Below, in pieces: positions 44,801 through 51,857 of a stretch of 64,000 nt of DNA. The position numbers were made by a program, and so were the translations under genes. The DNA is from Fimbriiglobus ruber (GTDB lineage: Bacteria > Planctomycetota > Planctomycetia > Gemmatales > Gemmataceae). Position 1 is the stretch's first letter. Each line of letters opens with the position of its first letter. Location: contig NZ_NIDE01000001.1 of NCBI RefSeq assembly GCF_002197845.1, forward strand, positions 248,001 to 312,000, read 5' to 3'. Below the pieces are notes generated by a model. The model was not told the DNA's origin. It worked only from the letters and a program-made list of their open reading frames with translations, and searched no databases.

Positions 44801-45282
44801 CCCCAGTATTCGTACTTCGAGACCATGGTGATCGCGTCGGCTTGCCCGCGGCGGGCGAAGAAGCGTTCGAGCGGGAGAACGACCCGCTGCCAGTCGTCCT
44901 TCGCTTCGAGCTTTAAATTGATCTGGTGCGTCTGGCCGCTGGCGTCGTTCAAGCGGACCGTGAATTGCTCCCCGCCCGAACTGCGGACCCAAAACGACAA
45001 TTCGCGGACGTCAATGTTGTCGATCTTGCGGCCGGCCTGGACGTAGTTGCCGCCCTTGGTGAAATCGCCGACGAGCTTGAGGCTGTCCCGCCCGGCCAAT
45101 TTTGCCGCCGGGGCGACCGACAAGGAGCCGGTCGCCCCGGGGAACTCGGCACCGTTGTTAAAGCTCCAGGCGTCCTTCGGAGTCATCAGGGAGACCGGCT
45201 GCTGCCCCCACGCCGGGGGACAAACGAGCAAGGCGGCCAGCAAGCCCAGGGCGCGGGCCGACCACGGGAGAGACGCGGCCAT
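41890..45282 (-). CDS. Large secreted clan-A glycoside hydrolase with repeated binding-like modules
   Basis: A 1130-residue protein with a signal peptide (residues 1-26). Two beta-rich modules near residues 38-195 and 215-375 are clear duplicates: both carry EFPGA.GS, a KL.GDFTKGG.YV stretch, DGSGQTH or DASGQTH, and a YWGG/HWGGA.DG.WHGP end. A third carbohydrate-binding-like module spans about 390-545 (FWLDDLSAAYLAP). A linker with beta strands follows. The catalytic barrel runs from about 640 to 960: Glu769 in NLGNEP fits the clan GH-A acid/base and Glu858 in STELGLN fits the nucleophile. The exact GH family is not certain (GH39- or GH5-like). It should cut a polysaccharide outside the cytoplasm. 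A strong hairpin lies 38-71 bases upstream of the start. Confidence 0.85.
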   Translation of the reverse strand: MAASLPWSARALGLLAALLVCPPAWGQQPVSLMTPKDAWSFNNGAEFPGATGSLSVAPAAKLAGRDSLKLVGDFTKGGNYVQAGRKIDNIDVRELSFWVRSSGGEQFTVRLNDASGQTHQINLKLEAKDDWQRVVLPLERFFARRGQADAITMVSKYEYWGGAKDGQWHGPATGLYLLLGNNGPTKVRTLWLNDIAILPRPKEVPGAEVTTVVRLDEVLDGEHDWRFTRGEEFPGAKGSFTVVKDQPAAGQSCLKLAGDFTKGGAYVAAVKNLRELDVKDVAAVRMKVKSDNATRIGVQLVDGSGQTHQAPRPITADGQWHDLTIKPTEIAGGEHWGGANDGKWHGPLSQIALSVSDKSDEKTKQPTVLLADMRAECLLPVFAQPAAFKADFEGLTKLPEGWATQGNVAIDSGTAAQGSRSLVLTRSLEEIDRPCTVTSPTFAVAPGRWAISLACKADLNSSDNSYRGAVDLEALDAAGKVVERITLAEQFGKRDWQPIKKQVDLPKGVTAARFQVRLDKTHGRFWLDDLSAAYLAPAPRKDDRISRLLFSTARLGNLLFPDDPRRVNVTVEATKPLRDEQLAMTWEVRDYWGAEQSRPATATLQRAGKKDNRLAYEATIDLGPLALEVGRYYELHAAIPLEGGEPFRNFTSLAILPEAETKKFKPEEVPFTSRNWDNRFTEYFQLTDRLGIRTCGVWGGWSAKPPYPPEAPNIELCEKLGMGVLTGTPIATIESGKKDYDEKALRQGVRNFVEKYGKYRPLIVNLGNEPHGTGERVQANVAAYKIVYEEIKKVAPQVTVVATSVEPNEEYFKAGYGQWCDAYDFHIYETPADIRRTIGEYHELMKKYGQVKPIWSTELGLNSQGLPRHTVAVDLTKKFATFFAAGGASASWFGLIYPDADAKSYGSSGDSHNVFDCRYNRYCPRLDAVAYYNTVNAISIKKFVEERLYPDGVHAFYFRDRDGRALQVLWKDKGRQDVFIPLPGVEQVRIVRADGSRRTLDANKSGVTLGVTEDPLLLLYDGGEKQLAKELGKPAVSLDTPPQMIARRAPTTLTVTLDGKTAGDVDLIVPPSWGVKKETDQATNSSRSAVRFVLTPPATSAVREADLTVTLKGQGGKRQGELYFRCPIAE

Positions 45283-45319
45283 GAGGGAGAGTACCTCGAA
45301 TCAAGCAAACGGGGCGGGA

Positions 45320-45353
45320 CGGTCGGAAGCGGCGAACCCGCCGCTTCCGACCG
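45320..45353 (-). terminator. Strong hairpin between the Uma2 and glycoside hydrolase genes
   Basis: A perfect 15-base-pair stem (45320-45334 with 45339-45353) with a four-base loop. It could end the thiolase/Uma2 transcript about 220 bases past its stop, or shape the 5-prime end of the hydrolase mRNA. Confidence 0.6.
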
Positions 45354-45572
45354 CGGGGTAGGTGTTAGGGGAGATTATCGAGAGACGTGGTTAGGGCAAG
45401 CGAAACGTGCGACTCCGGTTGGCTGAGCGGTTGGAATTGTGTCGCCGGAGACCGAGGTGATTTTTTGCATTTTTTGCGCGACAAGTGCCCTTTTTCTCGA
45501 CAAGTATCAACGAGTACGAACATAGAGTCGGGTTATATCTGGATGTTGGCGGGCTCGTAATTGTGTCCGGAA

Positions 45573-46283
45573 TCACCGCTTGCTCGATCGCCCACGCCGT
45601 AGGTCTTCCAGTTCTCGCCGAAGACGTTCGACTTCCGCCTCGGCCCGCTGTCGCGCACCCGTTTCTCGATCCCGGGCGGCCGCTAAATCCTTTTCGCGTT
45701 CTTCCGGTGTCGGGAGCCAGGAATCGGTTTCGGGATTCCACAACCGTAAGGCTTTGCCGTCGCGCTCCAGGTGTAAACCGAGAACCTTACTCGGCAGTCG
45801 ATTGTTGACCGGTTTCACGGAACGAAACTCGGCTTTGACCCGCCGGAATCCTTGCATCGACGGTGTCAGGTAGTCTTCATAGGGGTCGAACAGGAAGTAT
45901 TCGGTAACCCCAAATTTATCCCGGTAAAGCTCGAACTTCTTACGCGTATCTTCGGCCCGCGTCGTTTTCGACGTGAGTTCGATCACGACGTCTGGGCCTT
46001 TCCCTTCCTCCCACATCAGGTAATTCGGCCGCATCACCTTCGGCACGCCCTTGACGACAAAACAATCGGGCGCGAGGTGCCGCCGCTTGTTGCCCTCTTC
46101 GTAGAAAATCAGCAGATTCCCAGACACATAGATGTCCGGGTCTGCCGCATATCGACATTTTAATACGTCGATAATAATCAGCATCAATTCGCGGTGCCAA
46201 TCCGTCTCGGCCATGGGGCGCCCGTCCGAGGTGGGATAGTCGTTGAGTTCCATCCGCTGAAAGTCAGCTTTTCGCAGCATCAT
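45573..46283 (-). CDS. Uma2-family (DUF820) endonuclease-like protein
   Basis: A 236-residue protein. The core has the PD-(D/E)XK-like pattern of Uma2 proteins: DWHRELMLIIIDVLK, LAPDCFVVKG and GPDVVIELTSKTTRAEDTRKK, where the Asp and the Glu..Lys would form the metal site. YFLFDPYEDYL follows, and the last about 50 residues form a charged coiled coil (REKDLAAARDRETGARQRAE). This family is greatly expanded in planctomycetes and cyanobacteria; no biological role is established. The ATG overlaps the thiolase TGA by four bases (ATGA), so the two are translationally coupled. The in-frame open stretch further upstream is the shadow of the thiolase gene. Confidence 0.9.
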   Translation of the reverse strand: MMLRKADFQRMELNDYPTSDGRPMAETDWHRELMLIIIDVLKCRYAADPDIYVSGNLLIFYEEGNKRRHLAPDCFVVKGVPKVMRPNYLMWEEGKGPDVVIELTSKTTRAEDTRKKFELYRDKFGVTEYFLFDPYEDYLTPSMQGFRRVKAEFRSVKPVNNRLPSKVLGLHLERDGKALRLWNPETDSWLPTPEEREKDLAAARDRETGARQRAEAEVERLRRELEDLRRGRSSKR

Positions 46284-47458
46284 GACACCCTCTCCACGAC
46301 CATCGCCACGGCGTTCCCGCCACCGAGGCAGAGGCTCGCGAGGCCGTGGCGTAACCCGCGGCGGTGGAGCGCGTGAACCAAGGTGGTCAGCACCCGCGCG
46401 CCGCTCGCCCCGATCGGATGGCCGATCGCGATGGCGCCGCCGTTGACGTTCACTTTGGCCTCGTCCAGCCCGAGCTGCCCTTCGCACGCGAGCATCTGGG
46501 CGGCGAACGCCTCGTTGATCTCGAACAGGTCGATGTCAGCCAAGCTCAGTTTCGCTTTTTCGCATACCATTTTCACGGCCGACACCGGCGCAATGAACAA
46601 ATCCTTTGGTGCCACGCCACTGGCCGCATACGCCACGATCCGGGCGAGCGGCTTCGCCCTGAGCCGTTCAGCCGCCCGCGCCGACGCGACCACGACCGCG
46701 GCCGCCCCGTCGCTCAGCTGTGAGGCGTTTCCCGCCGTCACGGTGCCATCCGGCTTGAACGCGGGCCGGAGCTTGGCCAACCCCTCGGGCGTACTTTCGG
46801 AACGAATCCCCTCGTCGCGGGTAACGGTCTGAGCTTTCGCACCGCTGCCGACCGTGACCGGCACCACCTCGGCCGCGAAATCCCCCCGCTCCCACGCGGC
46901 GGCCGCCCGGCGGTGGCTCTGGGCGGCGAAGCGGTCCTGGTCCGCCCGGCCCACGCCGCACTGGGCCGCGGTGTGTTCGGCCGCGTCGCCCATCGGCCAG
47001 TTCTCGATCGCGCACCAGAGCCCGTCGTGAACCAGTGCGTCGACCGCCTTCTGGTCGCCGTACTTGAAACCCGTCCGGGCGTTCGGCAGTAGGTAAGGAG
47101 CCCGGCTCATGCTCTCCATGCCGCCGGCCACGATCACGTCCGCGTCGCCGGCGCGGATCGCCTGGGCGGCGAGCATCACGGCCTTGAGCCCGGAGCCGCA
47201 GACCTTGTTCACCGTGACCGCGGGGATCGTGTCCGGCAGTCCCGCGAGCAAGGCCGCCTGCCGCGCCGGTGCTTGGCCGACGCCGGCTTGCACGACATGT
47301 CCGAAGATGACTTCGTTCACGTCCGTCGGCCGCACGCCCGCGCGGGCCACCGCTTCCGCGATCGCGACGGCGCCGAGCCGCGGGGCGGGGAGGTACGAGA
47401 GGCCGCCGAGGAATTTGCCGACCGGCGTGCGGACGGCCGAGAGGATGAGCGCGTCCAT
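46280..47458 (-). CDS. Acetyl-CoA C-acetyltransferase (thiolase)
   Basis: A 392-residue thiolase, the usual length. The nucleophilic cysteine is Cys87 in NKVCGSGLKAV. The C-terminal motifs are complete: NVNGGAIAIGHPIGASGAR with the catalytic histidine and CLGGGNA with Cys377. It joins two acetyl-CoA units to acetoacetyl-CoA, or runs the reverse reaction in fatty-acid breakdown. No beta-oxidation or PHB genes are adjacent, so direction and pathway are open. It is followed by the Uma2 gene with a four-base overlap, and it is divergent from the ABC ATPase gene at 47563. Confidence 0.95.
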   Translation of the reverse strand: MDALILSAVRTPVGKFLGGLSYLPAPRLGAVAIAEAVARAGVRPTDVNEVIFGHVVQAGVGQAPARQAALLAGLPDTIPAVTVNKVCGSGLKAVMLAAQAIRAGDADVIVAGGMESMSRAPYLLPNARTGFKYGDQKAVDALVHDGLWCAIENWPMGDAAEHTAAQCGVGRADQDRFAAQSHRRAAAAWERGDFAAEVVPVTVGSGAKAQTVTRDEGIRSESTPEGLAKLRPAFKPDGTVTAGNASQLSDGAAAVVVASARAAERLRAKPLARIVAYAASGVAPKDLFIAPVSAVKMVCEKAKLSLADIDLFEINEAFAAQMLACEGQLGLDEAKVNVNGGAIAIGHPIGASGARVLTTLVHALHRRGLRHGLASLCLGGGNAVAMVVERVS

Positions 47459-47562
47459 AATGCGGGAACCCGAATTATTGGGAAGAGGGCGACCAGTTTG
47501 TAATCATTCTATCGTCGCGGTCGCGCCGCCGAGCAACCCCGCCGTCTCCGCCAGGGTCTGGA

Positions 47563-48438
47563 ATGCCGCCGATACTCGTCACCGAAAAGCTGACCAAAAA
47601 CTACAATTCCTTTCGCGCCCTCGACGAACTTACCCTGTCGGTCGCGCCGGGCGAGGTCGTCGGCCTACTCGGGCCGAACGGCTCCGGTAAGACGACCGCC
47701 CTGCGGAGTGTTCTCGGCTTCATCCGGCCGACGAGCGGGCAGGCACTGGTCGCGGGATTCGACTGCTGGGCGGACAGCGTCGAGGTTCGCAAGCGGGTGG
47801 CGTACCTGCCGGGCGAGCTGCGACTGTACGAGAACATGACCGGCCGTCAGCTGGTGCGCTTTCTCGGCAAGTTACGCGGCGAAGAATACGGCCCCGAGAT
47901 CGACGCGCTCGCCAAGCGGCTCGACATCGACCCGGACCGCCCCCTCACACAGATGTCGTCCGGGATGAAGCGGAAGGTTGCGCTCCTCGCGGTCCTGCTG
48001 CCAAAACTGCCGCTCATCATCCTGGACGAACCGACCAACACGCTCGACCCGACCATGCGGGACGAACTACTCGCGCAAATCAAGCTCGCGAAAGCTGGCG
48101 GCAAGGCTGTTCTCTTCTCGTCCCACGTTCTTCACGAAGTCGAAGCGGTGTGCGACCGCGTGGTCTTCCTGCGACGCGGCCAACTCGTTCATGTTCAGGA
48201 CATGGCCGAGCTGCGCGTAGGCCGGCACGTGACCGCCCGTCTGACCGGCCCCGCGCCAACTGCCGGACCGGACGGCAAACCGCTGCCGGATGACGCGGTC
48301 GCCGACCAAAGACTGACGTTGGACTACCGCGGCGAGTTACCCGAGTTGCTGGCGTGGCTCGCGCAGCAGCCGGTCGACGACCTCAAAATCGAACCGCTCG
48401 GGCTGACGCCGATTTACAAGAAGTGGTTCGAGGGGTGA
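47563..48438 (+). CDS. ABC transporter ATP-binding protein (ABC-2 type)
   Basis: A 291-residue ATPase. Walker A is GLLGPNGSGKTT with Lys43, the signature is QMSSGMKRKVALL, Walker B is PLIILDEPTNTLDP, and the switch histidine lies in LFSSHVLHEVEAV. The C-terminal about 75 residues form the extra domain of ABC-2-type exporter subunits (CcmA/NatA-like). The family works with an ABC-2 membrane permease, which is normally the next gene. Here the next plus-strand coding sequence is a sensor kinase, with a transposase remnant immediately behind the ATPase. The permease may be lost or encoded elsewhere. It is divergent from the thiolase gene. Confidence 0.9.
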   Translation: MPPILVTEKLTKNYNSFRALDELTLSVAPGEVVGLLGPNGSGKTTALRSVLGFIRPTSGQALVAGFDCWADSVEVRKRVAYLPGELRLYENMTGRQLVRFLGKLRGEEYGPEIDALAKRLDIDPDRPLTQMSSGMKRKVALLAVLLPKLPLIILDEPTNTLDPTMRDELLAQIKLAKAGGKAVLFSSHVLHEVEAVCDRVVFLRRGQLVHVQDMAELRVGRHVTARLTGPAPTAGPDGKPLPDDAVADQRLTLDYRGELPELLAWLAQQPVDDLKIEPLGLTPIYKKWFEG

Positions 48439-48439
48439 G

Positions 48440-48675
48440 CCGGGTCCCCGTTCCGGGCGGCCGGTTGTACAGTTCTCTCAACCGCTGGCAGACGGTATTG
48501 ACGGTCTGCCCGAGAACCGCGGCCAGGGCCACGGCGACCGCGGTCGATCCACTGGCGTGAGCCAGAACCATTCCGAACTCCACTCGGCCACGGTGGCCGC
48601 CTGGTGCTTCGGGAGGTCCGGGACGTGGGTAGCGACCCATTCCGTCCAGGTGTACAGTTGGGTGGAGCGAGGCAT
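48440..48675 (-). pseudogene. Transposase N-terminal fragment (IS4-like)
   Basis: A short minus-strand remnant. It begins with MPRSTQLYTWTEWVATHVPD and continues LPKHQAATVAEWS in one frame. After a frameshift it reads FGMVLAHASGSTAVAVALAAVLG and VNTVCQRLRELYN in another. This resembles the start of transposases common in Gemmata-like genomes (a helical N-terminal domain with a WSFGMVLA-type motif). The rest of the element is missing; the fragment runs into the end of the ABC ATPase gene. The family name is from memory of similar proteins. Confidence 0.6.
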
Positions 48676-48875
48676 GGGCAACTCCCGAAGTGGTTGCGTG
48701 GTAACAACCAGCATACGCGAGTCCCAGGCCTTGCTCTCATTATGCCCATGCCTGACCTGCCCCTGAAAGGGGGCCGAGGGTGAGGTCGCGACCCCACTTT
48801 GCCGAGGCCCGTGGCCTAACGCAATGGGTCCAAACCCGGAATCCCGGCTCCGTCCTACTTAAACGATCCTCCCAC

Positions 48876-50266
48876 ATGTTCTGGCGCCTGTTTCTGACAT
48901 TCCTGATCCTCGTCACCTCGGCCGTGTTCACGGTCGGGCTGATGGTGTTGCAGCGCGAGTCCGGGCGGTTCTGGGACCAGGCCAAGGACATCGTTACGGC
49001 GGGCACGATCGTCGTCCTGGCGTCCGTTCCGGTGGCGTATTTCGTCGCCCGCAGGTTCACGCGCCCGCTCGGCGAACTGATGGACGGGGCGCGGCGGGTG
49101 GCGGACGGCGACTTCTACCACAAGATCCGGGCCGCCGGGGGCGGGAGATCACGGCGCTGGCCCAAACCTTCAACACGATGACCGACCGGTTGGCCGAGTC
49201 GTTCGCCCAGGTCGACCGCGACCGCAAGCAGTTGCGGACGATTCTGTCCGGCATGGTCGAAGGGGTGGTCGCGCTCGACAACGAGATGCGGGTTCTGTTC
49301 GCGAACGAACGGGCCACCCAGTTGCTGGAGAGTGCCCAGGACCAGATCGTGGGGCGCAAGCTGTGGGAAGTGACCCGCCAGCGCGCCGTCCAACAGGCCG
49401 CGGAGAAGGCACTCGCGGGCGCCGGCCCGTACCGCGAGGAACTCGACTGGACGGGCGCCGCGGACAAGAGCATGGTCGTGTACGCGTCCCGGCTCCCCGG
49501 GCCGAACTCGCCCGGGGCCGTCATGGTCCTCCACGACATCACCGAGATCCGCCGCCTGGAGCGGCTCCGCCAGGACTTCGTGGCGAACGTCTCCCACGAA
49601 CTCAAAACGCCACTCGCCAACATCAAGTCGAGCGTCGAAGTTCTTCTGGACGGGGCGGCCGAAGACCCGGTCACGCGGAGCATGTTCCTGTCCGAGATCG
49701 ATATTCAAGCCGAGCGCCTCAACGCGCTCGTCGCCGACCTGCTCAGCCTGGCGCGGATCGAATCGGGGACGGCGATCCTCGAGTTCGAGGCGGTCGCCGT
49801 GGAAGACGCGGTCCACGCCTGTCTGGACCGTCACCGGACGCGGGCCGAGGTCAAGGGGTTGTCCCTCAGCGGCGTCGCGCTCGGCGGCTGTCCGCCGACC
49901 CTCGCCGTCTGGGCCGACGAAGAAGCGCTCGCCCAGATTCTGGACAACCTCGTGGACAACGCGATCAAATACACCCCGCGGGCCGGGCGCGTGACCGTTC
50001 GGTGGGAGGCGACCGCGGAGCAGGTCTCCGTCGAAGTCGACGACACCGGAATCGGCATCCCGGAGCGGGACGTGCCCCGCGTGTTCGAGCGGTTCTACCG
50101 GGTGGATAAGGCGCGGAGCCGGGAAATGGGCGGGACCGGCCTCGGGCTCGCGATCGTGAAGCACATGGCCCAGACGATGAACGGCAGCGTCCGGGTGGCG
50201 GCCAGCGAGGTCAACAAGGGGACGACGTTCCGCGTCTGTTTACCCCGGGCCGCCGACGGGAAATGA
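48876..50266 (+). pseudogene. PhoR-like sensor histidine kinase with one frameshift
   Basis: Two plus-strand frames form one kinase. The first (48876 to about 49140) has two membrane helices (residues about 2-23 and 45-63) and the start of a HAMP domain (RPLGELMDGARRVADGDF). The second (from about 49140) continues the HAMP end (EITALAQTFNTMTDRL), then a PAS domain (ILSGMVEGVVALDNEMRVLFAN), the phosphorylated histidine in NVSHELKTPLANIKSS, and a complete ATPase domain (DNLVDNAIKYTP, DDTGIGIP, GGTGLGLAIVKH). The break is at a run of five G (49137-49141); one more G would restore the frame. It may be a true mutation, a sequencing slip, or slippage during expression. This is the layout of PhoR. 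No response regulator gene is adjacent. ATG 48876 is chosen for the first membrane helix. Confidence 0.85.
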
Positions 50267-50303
50267 GTCGCGGCGGCCCACCGCCCGCCCGGCGAGATTT
50301 CAC

Positions 50304-51803
50304 CTACTCTTCGACCACCTTGACCGTCGTTCTACGCCACAACTCCTCGATCAACTTGTCGTACTCGGCCTTGTTCAGCTGCGTGGCGATTCTCGCGCGG
50401 ATCTCGTCCTGGAGTTTCTTGTCGAGCGGGCGGACGCCGGCGACCTGCCGGTCGACCACTTTGACGATGTGGAAGCCGTTCGGGGTGGGAACGAGGTCGC
50501 TGATCTGACCGGCCGTGGTCGCGAATACGATCGGCTCGAGCTGGGGCGGGGAGATTTGACCCCGTTGGTTGCCGATCCCCTCACCGTCGCGGAGTTTACT
50601 GTCTCCAAACCCGAATTTCTTGACCAGTTCGACGAAATCGGTCCCGTCCTTGGCTTGTTTCGCCAGCCAGTCCGCATACTTGCGTGCGTCGTCCGCGTTG
50701 TTGAACCGGTGGACGCTCACGAACAGGTCGAGCCATTTCACGTTGTCCTCGATCTTGAACTCTTCCTGGTGCTGGTCGTAGTAGGTCGCGATCTGCGCCT
50801 TGGTGACGCCCTTGGCCTTTTCTTTATCTTTGAAGAACTGCCCGAGGTAAATGTTCAGCATCGCGTTCCTTTCGAGCTGGCGCACGATGCCCTTGTACGA
50901 CAGCCCCTGGGCTTTCAAGATCTCGGCGAACGCGGCCTCGGAGATGTTCCCCTTTTCCTTGCGGTACGACATGAGCTGTTTCGCCGCGGTCTTTTGGGTC
51001 TCGGCGTTGAGTTCGTCCAGCACCTTGGGCTTCTGCTTCTTAATTTTGGCGACGAAGTCGGTCAGGATCAGTTCCCGCTCGATCAGATTCCGCAACTCTT
51101 TACGGAACAGCTCCCGTTCCTTGACGTCGCGCTCGACGGGGTTCGTCATGCGGCCGATTTCGGACATTTCGGGCTGTTGGCGCATCATCTGGAAGACTTC
51201 GTCGTCCGTGATCACGACGTCCGACCCGATCAGCGCGCAGACGCGAACTTGGGTCGTGGCCTGATCCGGGTTCAGGGCGTTGAGCCCCGAACCGGGCTTG
51301 GTCGTCGCGATACTTGTCGCGGACGCAGCGACGACAGTCTGAGTGGGCGTTCCGTTCGCCGGCGCGGGGCTCGGAGCTGGGGCTTCGGCCGTGGGTGCTG
51401 CCTGTACAACGACCGGTCCGACAGGTCCGGCAGGCGCGACCGGCCCGGCGGGTCCGACCGGTCCGGCAGGCGCAGCCGGCCCCGAAGAGTCCGGCGACTG
51501 GGAGCGGGCGCTGGCGAGAGAGCTGGGCGCGTTCGCGACGGAATTTGAAGCCGCGGCTGGTGCCGGCGCGCTCGCGACGGTCGCGGGGGCGGCCGGCGCG
51601 CGGGGGGCGTCCGCGGCAATCGGGACGCTCGCGAGGGTGGCGGCCGGCGGTTGGGGCGTATTCGGGCCCAGGTCGGTCTTAAGGCTGAACGGCTTGGAAA
51701 CGGTGGGCAACGAACACCCGACCACAGCGCAGGCTACGGGTGCGGCGAGGCCGCCGCACAACGCCCGGCGGATGAAACGAGTGGCGCGAAAGGCGGTGTC
51801 CAT
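50304..51803 (-). CDS. Parvulin-type peptidyl-prolyl isomerase lipoprotein (SurA/PrsA-like)
   Basis: A 499-residue protein. The N-terminus has a lipoprotein signal with the cysteine in ACAVVGCS, near residue 30. Residues about 50-165 are Ala/Pro/Ser-rich, including a run of GP-type triplets (GPVGPAGPVAPAGP). A SurA-like helical chaperone domain follows (RKELRNLIERELILTDFV). The parvulin domain lies in the last 130 residues (QISPPQLEPIVFATTAGQISDLVPTPNGFHIVKV). It probably helps exported proteins fold. The gene lies between the kinase and mfd, transcribed from the minus strand with a 54-base gap after mfd. Confidence 0.9.
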   Translation of the reverse strand: MDTAFRATRFIRRALCGGLAAPVACAVVGCSLPTVSKPFSLKTDLGPNTPQPPAATLASVPIAADAPRAPAAPATVASAPAPAAASNSVANAPSSLASARSQSPDSSGPAAPAGPVGPAGPVAPAGPVGPVVVQAAPTAEAPAPSPAPANGTPTQTVVAASATSIATTKPGSGLNALNPDQATTQVRVCALIGSDVVITDDEVFQMMRQQPEMSEIGRMTNPVERDVKERELFRKELRNLIERELILTDFVAKIKKQKPKVLDELNAETQKTAAKQLMSYRKEKGNISEAAFAEILKAQGLSYKGIVRQLERNAMLNIYLGQFFKDKEKAKGVTKAQIATYYDQHQEEFKIEDNVKWLDLFVSVHRFNNADDARKYADWLAKQAKDGTDFVELVKKFGFGDSKLRDGEGIGNQRGQISPPQLEPIVFATTAGQISDLVPTPNGFHIVKVVDRQVAGVRPLDKKLQDEIRARIATQLNKAEYDKLIEELWRRTTVKVVEE

Positions 51804-51857
51804 ACCCGATCCCGTCCCTGGGAACGTGTCTTCAGCGAGTGTCGATAATCAAACGGC

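Noticed and set aside
51400-51480. Collagen-like GP repeats in the parvulin lipoprotein as a special module
   Set aside because: The run is short and irregular and more likely a flexible Ala/Pro linker behind the lipid anchor.
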